Source: Lycium barbarum (taxonomy: Eukaryota > Streptophyta > Magnoliopsida > Solanales > Solanaceae). Taken from it: a DNA stretch of 64,000 bases. The notes under the pieces were generated by a model. The model was not told the origin of the DNA and did not search any database. It saw nothing but the letters and a program-made list of their open reading frames with translations. Of the stretch, positions 45,999 through 56,514 are shown one piece after another. Location: the NCBI RefSeq assembly GCF_019175385.1, contig NC_083344.1, forward strand, positions 64,914,782 through 64,978,781. The letters run 5' to 3'. The position numbers and the translations under genes were made by a program. Numbering within the stretch: the stretch's first letter is position 1; every line of letters starts with the position of its first letter.

Positions 45999-48774
45999 CA
46001 TGCTAAGCTAAGAAAGGCAAAATTAAATGATGCATACTTGGACACACAGTTTGTATGCAAATAAAATGAGACAGGAGTCATATCCCTCGGCTAAACTCAG
46101 GTGGCACACTACAAATCTATCAAATAGTACAAGCCAATGATGCATGATTTACCCCAAATGGAAGATGATAGTTAAGCAAGTTATAGGCCTTGAAAGTACC
46201 AACCAATAAACATGCAAATCACATTTTTAACAACTATAGACATGCATTCTAACTTATACAACAACTTTAAAATTTAACCTAGGTTCAGCTAACCATTAGA
46301 AGGACCAAAACATGTAAGTAGGTTACCTAAATATAAGACTAATCATGCACAAAGTAAAGATGAAACCATCTTAAGGCAGACAAGGCTTAGTTCAAATTAG
46401 GGATAATATATGCATAGCTAACCAACCGCCAATTTAATTAAGCATAATCAACAGATCACATGTTCATACCAAGCCAATTTGATCAACTAAAAAAGCTAAT
46501 ACGATTAATTAACTACAAACTAACAACATATCTTGACGTAACAATCAAACTATGGATCTTAGAGTAATTAGGCAGTTAATCAGAGCAACACAAGAACATT
46601 ATGCCAATACCTAATCAACTAAAATGGGGTAAACCAACTAATTTATTGAAATAGGGTCGTGGACTAATCAACATACTTAAGATGGGTACTAAACTAAACA
46701 TATGTACTAATTACATGATTAACAACAATACTATCAACTAATAATATGCCCTAATCATATATTAACTAAAACAGGGAAATAAACTAACTAATTACACAAA
46801 TCAAACTATAACAGGATTATAAACTAAAAAAAAAAACCTAATCAACTAAAATGAAACTAAAAACATAATTAACAGAGAAAACACATAACAGCACCAAATA
46901 CTAAAAATAAAGAAAAGGGAATAAGGTTACCTTTTCTTGGTGCATCCTTGGAAGAGATTGAACTTGAAAGCTTAAGTCTCTACACCAAATACTCAGCCAC
47001 ACACCACAAAAAACAAAACAAACTTTCAAGAACTTAAATTGATCAAACAAGTAAAGGTCTCAAACAAAGATGCTAAAAAAGCCCTATGTATTCTCGATTT
47101 TGGAAATATGTGATATATTCTTATCTCCTAAAGTGTGAAGGGTTGGGGTTCTTTATATAGAACCCCAAAATGCCCACAACCTCGAATTTTTTTCCGATGT
47201 AAGACTTTGCAATTCTCATAATTACTTGCCCTCAAAACCCATTCAACGGTTGAGATTGACAACAAATGAACAACAAATGGTCAGATTTGACCCAAAAAAA
47301 CTCAATCTGACTAATTCACTATGAACCAATGAGATTCGAGGATTTCAAATGAATAAAAATAAAATCAATTAAAGGTTTTCAGTCTATGACCGTTTGAAAT
47401 GCAAAAAAAAAAAAAAAAAAAAAAAAGGGTGAGACTATACCGTGTTTGGGCTGAATCTCGGTGGTTTTGGTTGAGAAATTGCAGAGAAATAAATGCTCTT
47501 GCCATTGTCAGCCCTGGAAAAATCATATCATCAATGAGGGCCCACGAGATTGCCATTTTAGGCCGCGTGACAAGGAGAGAGAAAGTGAGAAATGGGCGGC
47601 TACAGTTTCTCTTTGGAGAGAAATTCTTTTCCTGTTCTAGAGTGGTCGTTTGGCTGCTGGATTGAAGGAATGAATAAGCAAAGGGGCTTACCACCCCCCC
47701 CCCCTTTTAACACATGGTTGGGCCGGGTCAGTCCTTTAATGGACAGGGCTCGGTCTTAAAATAAAAGTGGGAAGGGACCATCCTAAATATACATGATATA
47801 CATAGGTATACATGTATATTCATGTATAAATGTGTATATCTATGCGCATATAGAGGGGTGTCTTATATATACCCGTATACATACGCGGTTCATACTTATA
47901 TATATAAGAAAGACTTAGTACTTTCAGCAAATAGCCATAATTAAGTAAGATAATTAGTTTAAACCCCCTTTAATTATGATTTGAAAAAAATTAGACAATT
48001 TCCCCAAACTAAAGGCACGGGAAATTATGCAATTTGCAATTATGACCCTAATTGAACTTGAAGACCATTCAAGTTGGTTGCCTCAATTATGGCCACATTT
48101 AACCAAATCAAACAATCAATGACCAAATTTGCAAAAATGATCTCGATTGACTTAAACCATGAAACTAGTTATTTCAGTTAAGGCCCATTTTAAGCAATCA
48201 AGCAATTAAAGACTAATTTTGCAATAATGACCTTAATTAACTCAAACCATTAATTTGTCCATTTTAATAAAGGTCAAATTAACCAAAAATTGATTATTTC
48301 AATTGGGGCCCCAATTAACCATTTAGTGAGCAATTTATGAAATTAACCACAATTAAGTACTTGATTAATTATGATCAATCTCAAGAAATTGCACAAAATG
48401 CAACAAATTAAGAATTGGGGTAATTAAATGATTAATCCATTTAATGAATATGATTTCTTGAATTCAACGGAGTAAAATTCTTGCTAATTGGTTTTTTATG
48501 ATAATTTTAACAATTGAATAAATAATTGTTTTAAGTTACCTTCTCGCTTAATTTTGGCAAATGGTCCATATTAATTATAAACAATGTGTCAATTAATTTC
48601 TAAATGATCTTATACTATGATTGAAGTTATTTTTCCAAATGAAATGGAAAAATATTATCTAAAGAATTTTATAAAATCATTTTGACTTGTAGAAAATATA
48701 CATTTCACTATGTTTCATATCCGACTTTGGGTAATTAAAATAAACTATGGAAGGTCAAAAATTATGTATCAACA
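45999..48774 (-). repeat. element G 3' LTR (Tat/Ogre type), end lost
   Basis: In minus sense it starts TGTTGATACATAATTTTTGA at 48774, directly after a polypurine tract. U3 is A/T-rich; a TATA box CTATATAAAG lies at 47151-47160, so transcription would run toward 46000. The LTR end is missing because F lies at 45998. It contains an A run of 25 (47402-47426) and a C run (47691-47704). The region 45999-47100 has no gene and shows recurring AACTAA-type simple sequence. It has no LTR partner in the window. Confidence 0.78.
47151..47160 (-). promoter_or_regulatory. TATA box of element G LTR
   Basis: CTATATAAAG in minus sense, about 1.6 kb into the LTR, followed by AACCCCAACCC and an untranslated leader-like stretch. 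It is the only canonical TATA seen between 48774 and 45999 in this sense. Confidence 0.6.
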
Positions 48775-48790
48775 ACTGCCCCTTTGGTGT
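48775..48790 (-). promoter_or_regulatory. polypurine tract, element G
   Basis: In minus sense CACCAAAGGGGCAGT directly precedes the LTR start TGTTGATAC. This purine tract type is common in Tat/Ogre elements. Confidence 0.8.
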
Positions 48791-49556
48791 TCGGGGATGG
48801 CAGGATCATCCTTGAGCAACGAAATTTGACTAACCCTGAACTTTGACTGACCTAAATCCAAACTACCTCTCATTTTTATGCGATTTTCAAATATTTGGCC
48901 AAACCTTGGTTTCTGGGTTTCCTACATATCTCAGGTTATATGAGAATTCAGGCCACCTAGAGTTCAACTCAATTTAGACTTCTAAATGAAAATTTAGCAT
49001 ATTCGGGGTTTCTCGGCTGTCAAAAACTGGGAGATCCGGAGTGATTGGTTGAAGTGTGACTGACTATCTAGTATTAAGTCCTCCTATATACCCCTGGTGA
49101 TTGGGAATCAAGTCACTTGTAGTTCAACTCGATAGGAGGAAAAGGGCATCCCTTATGCAGAAGTGCCTTTGTGTGCCCGACTAGTTGCGGGAAAATTTAA
49201 AAGGAAAGCAAGTAAAGAAATTTAAGTAATTTTATGTGGCTAAGCATACAGTAGGGCAATCTTTCAAGTCCTGGATAGAGAGCTTCTCACTCATGGGCAC
49301 CCTATATCGACCCGTTGCGTAAGAAAAAGTTCCACATTTGCTCCGCATGTATCTGCATTTGATTTGATCAGCCTGCTTCATTTGGCTACTGCCAATTTGC
49401 TCCTGTATGGCGAGTAATGCTTTGATTGGTTTTGAAAACGAATATTGTGGCCATCTAGCTGGATTTACATCGTTTTGACCTTCGGAGCGAAAACTGCAGT
49501 CATCTGATCGGATTTACATTGTTGTGACCCTTTAATTACGTCTAATAATTTGTATG

Positions 49557-50512
49557 AATGTATGGCCTATGGCTGTGTTTGAATGAAATGGCCCTCTCGG
49601 CAAAGGCTTGAATGAATGGCCCTCTCGATAATGTTTAAATGAATAGCCCTCTCGAAAATGTTGAATGAATGGCCCTTTTGGCAATGTTTGTATGAATGGA
49701 CCTCTCAGCAACATTTGTATGAATGACCCTCTTTGGAAAGTTTGAAAGAATGGCCCTTTCGTCAACGTTTGTATAAATGGCCCTCTCGACAATTTTTGTA
49801 TGAATAGCCCTCTCGGTAATGTTTGTATGAATAACCCTCTCGACAATGTTTGTATGAATTGCCTCCTCGGTAATGTTTGAATGAATGACCCTTGTGGCAA
49901 TATTTGTATGAATGGCCCCATCGGTAATGTTTGAATGAATGACCCTCTCAGTAATTTTTGTATGAATGGCCCTCTCGACAATGTTTGAATGAATGGCCCT
50001 CTCGGCAATGTTTGAATGAATGGCCTTCTCGGCAATGTTTGTATGAATGGCCCTCTCGGAAATATTTGCACAAATGGCCCTCTCGGTAATGTTTGTACGA
50101 ATGGCCCCTCTCGGTAATGTTTGTATGAATGGCCCCCTCGGTAATGTTTGTATGAATGGCCCCCTCGATAATGTTTGTATGAATGGCCCGCTTGGAAATG
50201 TTTGAATTAATGGTCCTCTCGGCAATATTTGAATGAATGTCCTTCTTGGCAATGCTTGAATAAATGGCCCTCTAGGCAATGTTTGAATGAATGGCCCTCT
50301 CGGCAATGTTTGTATGATGGCCTCTCGGCAATGTTTGTTTGAATGGACCTCTCGGCAATGTTTGTACGAATGGCCCTCTCGGCAATGTTTGTACGAATGG
50401 CCCTCTCGGCATTATTTGTACGAATAGCCCTCTCGGTAATATTTTTATGAATGTTTGTATGAATGGCCCTCTTAGCAATGTTTGTATGTATGGCTCTCTC
50501 GGCAAATGAAAA
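49557..50512 (-). repeat. 27-bp tandem array, about 36 units
   Basis: On + each unit is close to GAATGAATGGCCCTCTCGGC followed by AATGTTT. About 36 units can be counted, with a 25-bp unit near 50308 and a partial one near 50450. Neighbouring units near 49980-50040 and 50340-50410 are almost identical, suggesting recent local duplication. On the minus strand three frames stay open over long spans, giving nine-residue repeats such as RGPFIQTLP, ERAIHTNIA and EGHSFKHCR. Confidence 0.95.
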
Positions 50513-50639
50513 GAATAAATGAATGGCCCTCATGGAAAATGAAAAAGAATGAATAACTCGCCCACATGGCAAATGAAAAGGACAGATATGGCCCCTTTTG
50601 CTAAATTGTCTGTCTTTTGTCCTTTGTGTTGGTTGTGAC

Positions 50640-51090
50640 CCTAGTGGCCAGATGTGCCATTTTGCTTTGCTGTGATCCTTTAGCCGAACATTTGCCCTTT
50701 GGGATTTTGGTCATTCATGTAGCCCTTGTGGCTAGATATTTTGCACTTATGGCGTTCACTTCCTTTGTTATCCCTCGTGGCTAGATATTTGCCCTTATGG
50801 TGTTTCAACCCTTTTATAGCCCTCATGGATAGATTCTTGCCTTATGGCATTTCAGACCTTTTATAAGCCCTCGTGGCTAGATATTTACCCTTATGGCATT
50901 TCGGTCATTTTGTAGCCCTCGTGGCTAGATTTATTCCCTTATGGCGTTTCGGTCATTTTGTAGCCCTTGTGGCTAGATACTTGCTCTTATGTCATTTCGG
51001 TCCTTTAATAGCCCTTATGGCTAGATGCTTGCCCTTATGGCATTTAGATCCTTTTATGGCCCTCGTAGCTAGATACTTTTCAAACCCTGT
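50640..51090 (-). repeat. 48-bp tandem array, about nine units
   Basis: On + the units read TAGCCCTCGTGGCTAGATAT, TTGCCCTTATGGCATTTCGG, then TC.TTTT. The first units are degenerate, those from 50870 on well matched. It shares GGCCCTC / AGCCCTC wording with the adjacent 27-bp array, so both may derive from one ancestral segment. Confidence 0.93.
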
Positions 51091-51443
51091 CTCTGGCGAT
51101 GACCTCGACCTTTTCTGGTGACTCGTTTTTACTTGTACATGAAACATAGTTAGAAAAATGGGTCGTCCTCCTGATGACATGGGGACCTATTGATTACTTT
51201 GGCCTTATCTTTGGTCTGGCAAGCCTTCTTGGACCCAAATCCCATTAGATTCAATATTCGAAAGATGAATTTATTTCAATCATGCAAGAAAAATCATTTT
51301 GTTAATATTAACCAAGAGTTAGTTACTTTTGAAAACAAATGCATCGTTTTAAAGTTGTAAAGCTATTTGTCATGACATGCGCTTTCGAATGAGAAACAAT
51401 CCTTTCTCCGTTGCTTGATGGCTGAGCTCCCTCGTTTCCTTGT

Positions 51444-51592
51444 TTGGAATTTTTGAGATCCTCTCAAAAATTCTGCCACTATTTAGCTCTTTCTTGGCTG
51501 GTGAACTCTCGTACTGAATCTTTAAATGTAGGAAATTTTGAGGTCTCCTCAAAGTTTTTGCCCCAGTTTAGGGTGTTGAATTGGTTAAGGAT

Positions 51593-51681
<89 letters not shown>

Positions 51682-51800
51682 TCTCAAAATATCTGCCCTA
51701 TTTTGAGACTCTGGGTTGGCTGATTCTTGTGATAGGCTGGCGGCACGAATTTTAGAGACCCTCTAAAAACTTTTGCCCCATTTTGGCATGTTTGGCAATC
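51444..51800 (-). repeat. about four degenerate units with TCCTCAAA..TTTGCCCC core
   Basis: Units near 51447, 51537, 51680 and 51750 each have TTTTGAG.(T/C)CTC, then TCAAA and T(C/T)TGCCCCA.TTT, with different tails (TTGGCTGGTGA / TTGGCTGATTC). The spacing of about 80-140 bp is stretched by a microsatellite in the second unit. This block recurs in the 3' UTRs of Ogre-type elements. Confidence 0.65.
51593..51679 (-). repeat. CA/TA compound microsatellite
   Basis: (AC) repeats run from 51593 to about 51631, then (AT) repeats to 51679, without interruption. Confidence 0.97.
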
Positions 51801-52184
51801 TCGTCGTGCTAGGTCTGCATCTTCTTTGAAGTCCTATCTCTGACACTTCCTAAGGGTTTCTTGGTCTTTCCTTTTGGTACGACCGAGCTCAAAGAGTGCC
51901 TACGTATCCTGACACAGCAGGAATCAGGTCGAATGCAGTTCGAAATAAAAGTAAATGAGTTTTTGTTTAACTAATAATGTGACCGGGCCACAAACATAAT
52001 GCCTACATATCCCACGGTGGGGAAGTCAGGTCATTGCGCTAGTTCATATTACAAAGAAAATCATTTGGTGTTTTCCTAGCTATTACAAACAATTACAAGC
52101 AAAGGAACAAGTACTACAAGCAAATAAAATGACTATTACAAGCAAATAGATACTATTACAATCGAAAAGATATGTCTTCACGCG

Positions 52185-53180
52185 TAGTAGCACTTGATCC
52201 TGTCCAAGTGGAATTGCTTGGGCCACTTTTTCCCATCCATCTCTGCAAGTACCGCTACTCTTCCAAAAAGTACTTTGCAGAACATATAGGGGCCTTGCTA
52301 GCTGAGAGCAAACTTCCCTTTGTACTCGTCCTGGTGTGGGAAAATTCTTTTGAGCAGCATTTTCCCTATTTGAAAAGTCGAGATCTGACTCTTTTATTAA
52401 AGGCTCGCGCCATCTTTTGTCGGTATAGTTGACTGTGGTATACGAAAACCATCCTCTTTTCATCAATTAAAGACAATTTCTCATTTTGAGCTAAGACCCT
52501 TTCTGCATTGTGTAATTCAGCTTCATGAATGATTCTCAACAATGGTATTTCCACCTCGGCAAGTATGACTGCTTTAGTACCATAAACAAGTAAGTACAGA
52601 GTTGTCCTTGTTGAAGTTCGTGCCAACCCTTGTGATTATCTGTCTTCTTCCTCAATATCCTCTTGATATTCTTATTGGCTGCTTCTACAGCTCTGTTCAC
52701 TTGGGGCCGGTAGGCCGTTAAGTTTTGATGAGTAATCTTGAATTGCTTACGGATATCCTTGATCAAGTGACTGTTCAGATTCTCCCCGTTATCCGTTATG
52801 TTGGCTACTACTTTCCTTGTCACTAATTTGTACGATGTTGCCTCCACCCATTTAGTGAAGTTGTTAATGGAAACCAAGATAAATCGATGCCCATTTGAAG
52901 TGGTAGGCTCGATGGGTCCAATGACATCCAGACCCCAAATGACGAAGGGCCAGGGTGAACTCATAGCATTGAGCTCTCTTGGCGAGACTTTGATTAAATT
53001 GTCGTGGATTTGACATTAATGGCATTTCTATACAAACTTCCAACAGTCACTTTCCATTGTCATCCAGTAATATCCTGCTCGGAGGATTTTCTTGGCTAAC
53101 ATAAATTCATTCATATGGGGCATATAGGTCCCAGCATGTACTTCCTCTAAGAGTTTTGTGTCTTCGGTGGCTTCACAACA
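52185..53180 (-). pseudogene. element G integrase (Tat/Ogre)
   Basis: In sense: LLEEVHAGTYMPHMNEF with His residues, then KCH-stop-CQIHDNLIKV (zinc finger Cys pair kept but with a stop), GLDVIGPIEPT, FTKWVEATSYKLVTRKVV, ITDNGENLNSHLI and NRAVEAANKN: all three catalytic positions are present. About 18 residues before ITDNG are missing, in frame, compared with the + strand copy. The frame changes near 52600, and the tail DEYKGKFALS-stop-QGPYMF and KKWPKQFHLDRIKCYYA ends near 52185. Confidence 0.87.
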
Positions 53181-53830
53181 TTAGAGTAAACCCAGATACG
53201 ACATTCGTTTATACAGTATTTCCTTATTTATAAAGAAACCGGTAGCCATTCTTCTGATGGTTTTCTTTTGACCACTTGTGATACCTTCGAGGTATTCCCG
53301 TTTCTTCAAATAAATCTTGATATCGTTGTAACATGGCTTGCCGTCTGGCTCAGCTTCCACGTGGGAGTAGTAGGCATGTTCTTCTCTTAGGCTTATCTCT
53401 GGTGGGTCAATGTGACTGCTTTCGGGATGCTGAATCATTGATGCTATTGTGGCTAACCCATTGGCAAACTCATTCTGAGCCCTTGGGATATGCCTGAATT
53501 TGATCTTTTTGAACTTTTTACACATCATTTGTGCCAAGGTCACGTACGGCAAGATCTTCTCATTCTTGGTGACCCATTGACCCTGCACTTGATGGATCAA
53601 CAAGTTGGAGTCTCCTATAACCAATAATTCATTGATATCCATATCCAACGCCATCTGAAGGCCTACGATGCAAGCCTCGTATTCAGCCATGTTGTTCATA
53701 AAGTGAAATTTGAACATTACAGCCATTGGGTAGTGTTGCCCAGTCTCTGATACCAGAACTGGTCCAATTCCGGAACCTTTGTAGTTGAAAGCCCCATCAA
53801 AGAACAATATCCATCATGTATAGGGCTCTA
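53181..53830 (-). pseudogene. element G acquired RNase H
   Basis: Largely open in 53807-53181. ILFFDGAFNYKGSGIG gives the first Asp, NNMAEYEACIVGLQMAL the Glu, VIGDSNLLIHQVQGQW the next Asp and HIPRAQNEFANGLATIASM the C-terminal region, where Asn stands at the usual last acidic position. It continues into the integrase linker (KREYLEGITSGQKKTIRR). This second RNase H is diagnostic of the Tat lineage. A stop separates it from RT upstream. Confidence 0.9.
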
Positions 53831-55170
53831 CTGTTTCTTTTTCTATGGCCAATACTCTTTCATTCGTGAAATGAGTTTAAAGGGGTTCAAGATCCTCATA
53901 TGCGGGACTTTCAACTAGTAGGTCGGCCAAAGCTTGTCCTTCGATAGCATTCTGTGCTATGTATACAATGTCAAATTCACTTAGCAGCATCTCCCACATG
54001 GCCAACTTCTCGATAGGCATGGGCTAGCGGAAGATATACCTCAATAGGTCAATCTTTGATATGAGGTTCGTTGTATACGACGACAAATAATGCCTCAACT
54101 TTTGGGCCACCCACGTTAAGGCGCAACACGTCTTTTCCACCAATGTGTATCTCACCTCACAGACGTTCTTACTTAGGTAATAGATGGCCCGCTCCATCTT
54201 GCATGTCTCGTCATGTTGTCCTAACACGCATATAAATGTATTTTTCGTAACCGACAAGCACAACAAAAGTGGGCTCCTAGGCCTAGGAGGTACCAAAACC
54301 GGCGGATTCGACAGATACCTCTTAATGGTATCAAAAGCTTCTTGACATTCCTCTTTACATTTTATAGGTTTGTCTTTCTTCAGGAGCTTAAGTATGGGTT
54401 CCACAATGATAGTATACTGGTCTATAAACCGTCCAATATAATTCAGTCCTCCCAGGAAGCTCATGACTTCCTTTTTGATTTTGGGAGGAGGAAACTCTTG
54501 GATTGCTTTCATCTTGGTTGAATCTAGTTCTATGCTCCTTTGGCTGACTACGAATCCAAGTAATTTTCCAACGGCCACTCCAAATGCACATTTGGCTGGG
54601 TTCAGTTTTAGGTTGAATTTTCGGAGCCTATCGAAGAACTTCCTTAAGTATGTGGTATGCTCTGAACTTTCTCTTGACTTGATGATGACATCATCCACGT
54701 ATACTTCAATTTTTTTATGGATCATGTTATGTAAGGTGGTAGTCATAGCTCTCATGTAAGTCGCGCCGACATTTTAGAGATCGAATGACATTGCCCTGTA
54801 GTGGTACACTCCCCATGAAGTGATGAAAGCTTCCTTTTCAGCATCCTCTTTGTCCATTAGGATTTGGTGATATCCAATGAAACAATCCACAAACGACTAT
54901 AGCTCGTGCTTGGCACAGTTATCTATGAGTATGTGGATGTTTGAGGGTAGAAAGTTATTTTTACGACTAGCTCGGTTGAGGTCCCAGTAATTCACACATA
55001 TCCGTATTTTTCCATCCTTCTTAGGTACCGGCACTATGTTGGCCAACCATGTAGGGTATGAGGTTACTTTTACCACTCCTGATTTGATTTGTTTCTCTAC
55101 CTCGTCCTTAACGTAGATACTGAGATCTGGTTTGAACTATTGGATTTTCTATTTCACAGGGGTAAATGGT
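53831..55170 (-). pseudogene. element G reverse transcriptase and first RNase H
   Basis: N-terminal RT is near 55170-54760 in mixed frames (YPTWLANIVPVPKKDGKIRI, FITSWGVYHYRAM). It is open from 54755 to 54024: EVYVDDVIIKSRESSEHT with intact YVDD, LKLNPAKCAFGVAVGKLLGF, VMSFLGGLNYIGRFIDQY, then degenerate RNase H ERAIYYLSKNVCEVRYTLVE. A stop near 54022 and several upstream stops break the protein. Collinear with 3060-4250. Confidence 0.9.
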
Positions 55171-55487
55171 GGGACACTACGCTAGTGCTCAATCCCAGTA
55201 TGTTAGGTGTGCACTTTAGTAGACTTATCAATTACTCTATTTGGGGTGCCTCTAGGTGTGCACTTATCCTAGTTTCTTTGATATTTTCCTCGTCCCCTAG
55301 GTTGATTTCTTCTGTTTCGTCCATATTCGGCTTTTGCTCATTCTCCAACTATTCTGCCTCATCTACAAGACCCTCAGGTAGCATTGTTTCCTCATCATAT
55401 TCGTCATCTTCTTCCTCATCTATTCCGCTTGACTCATTCGTTTCGCAATATGTCATGACATTTAGGGTTGCTTTATTGTTTATATTA
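55171..55487 (-). pseudogene. element G acidic exon at start of RT
   Basis: In sense, directly after the splice acceptor: CHDIL-like bases, then ETNESSGIDEEEDDEYDEET and LPEGLVDEAE, an acidic stretch matching the position and character of 2700-2880 in the + copy (EDQEEGIIESEES). It leads into the RT entry region near 55170. Confidence 0.65.
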
Positions 55488-55790
55488 CTAAAAAGCCAAG
55501 GCAAAGTGAGGTCAGTATAAAACAACATGCAATTTGGAAATTCAAAAGTAAACATAAAATCATTTCCTTATAATTCAAGGCTTTATTAATTTGATTGTGA
55601 TAAAAGTACAAACCGTGGTCCTGGCTCGGATCAATGTCGAGTCGTTTCCGTTTTTGAAAACATTATGAGGCAAATAAAGTGCAAAAGGCGAGTAATCGAG
55701 CCTCGATCGATCCTCGTCGTTTTAAAATAAATTCATCATTTCTCTATCGAAGAGCCAAAAGCCGGGTAGAGGTCCAGTTGGGCTGCTGCT
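55488..55790 (-). other. putative Ogre-type intron, element G
   Basis: Non-coding, AT-rich, ending in sense with TTGCCTTGGCTTTTTAG at 55488. The following bases TAATATAAACAATAAAGC and the ATGTCATGACA shared with the + copy place the acceptor at the same point in both. Left (donor) side approximate. Confidence 0.58.
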
Positions 55791-56224
55791 CACCCTGGTC
55801 AACATCTCGAATAGTGGGCGCTTTTGCACATTCTTCAAGTATCACTAAGCAGTCTTCCTCTTGGAATAGCATCCCTATCCCTTATTCTATGTCTGCGTCA
55901 TTCGGCATAGGCGTTCTGTTCGGAAATGGTTGGTACAGATCTGTAATAGGCTTACAGAGCTCTTCAACACCTCTCTTTATCTTGGTAGCTACCTTATCAT
56001 TAGTTGGGACATAACTGAGCCCCGAGCAGAAATTGTCCCGGGGAATGGGAATTGACTCTGTGATGCCATGCAAGCTCTTTCCCAAACCATTCCCTAGTTC
56101 GAACCCGTTCTGTAGCATAGCTAATGATATCATCTTATATATCGCAAGCATGGATGCCTCTGTGGAGTCTATCTTGTGGGTAGCTCCCACCAATTCTATC
56201 ACATGGAAATCTGTACCTTTTGGC
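55791..56224 (-). pseudogene. element G protease C-terminal exon, truncated
   Basis: Sense reading from 56224: KGTDFHVIELVGATHKIDST, LAIYKMISLAMLQNGFELGN, GLGKSLHGITESIPI, then a linker to NDADIE-stop near 55882 and LFQEEDCLVILEE. It aligns with 1890-2300 of the + copy. Protease active site and gag are gone: at 56224/56225 it joins the LTR remnant of element A. The first 26 or so residues of the open frame ending at 56301 are antisense to that LTR and do not belong to the exon. Confidence 0.8.
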
Positions 56225-56304
56225 ACGATTACGAGAAGTATGCTAAGAGGTGCTCGGTAGGTTAGCTCTGGGTACCCGTCATGGCCCTCTGGTTGGGTCA
56301 TGGA
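56225..56304 (+). repeat. element A 5' LTR remnant
   Basis: The last ~80 bp of the LTR, ending GGGTCATGGAA where the 3' LTR ends GGGTCATGACA. Confidence 0.85.
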
Positions 56305-56309
56305 AAAAG

Positions 56310-56320
56310 TGGTATCAGAG
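56310..56320 (+). promoter_or_regulatory. primer binding site, element A
   Basis: TGGTATCAGAG (initiator tRNA-Met type) followed by T where C is usual, six bases after the LTR end. Confidence 0.9.
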
Positions 56321-56514
56321 TAGTTCGTCCTAGGGTGTGTCTACGAGCCGTGTCCAGTAGATTCTTGTTTATGGGTGTGAAGTTCGCCACACTTATAAAT
56401 AGGAGGCTGCGGGACATTTTGGAATGATTGACCATTCTTTATCCTCTTAGATCATGTGGTATAGCCATGTTATAAGAGTTTCTTTTTTCCAAACTGTGTC
56501 CTAAGATTTCAGCG

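Larger units (their letters stand above)
48791..52184 (-). other. element G 3' UTR, 3.4 kb, repeat-rich, non-coding
   Basis: Lies between the integrase end (near 52185) and the PPT. It holds four copies of a dispersed motif of about 46 bp (48915-48965, 49080-49125, 51896-51941, 52000-52045), a 27-bp array, a 48-bp array, degenerate units of about 80 bp, and a CA/TA microsatellite. Long 3' UTRs with tandem repeats are a known trait of Tat/Ogre elements. Long open frames inside result from repeat periods divisible by three and are not called. Confidence 0.85.

Noticed and set aside
47399..47430. A run as the tail of a SINE or processed gene copy
   Set aside because: No flanking target duplication or retrogene body seen; it lies inside the element G LTR and reads as simple sequence.
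49532..50572. Open frames of 179, 223 and 121 residues on the minus strand as a repeat-protein gene
   Set aside because: They are three overlapping frames of one 27-bp tandem array; the period is divisible by three and the unit lacks stops. No domain, no start context, and the location is a Tat 3' UTR.
49557..51090. CRISPR-like array
   Set aside because: Units are head-to-tail with no unique spacers, diverge gradually, and lie in a plant retrotransposon 3' UTR.
52083..52466. 127-residue minus-strand frame as a separate gene
   Set aside because: It overlaps the integrase tail in another frame; the matching Tat residues (GPYMF, KKWPKQFHLDRIKCYYA) lie in a different frame.
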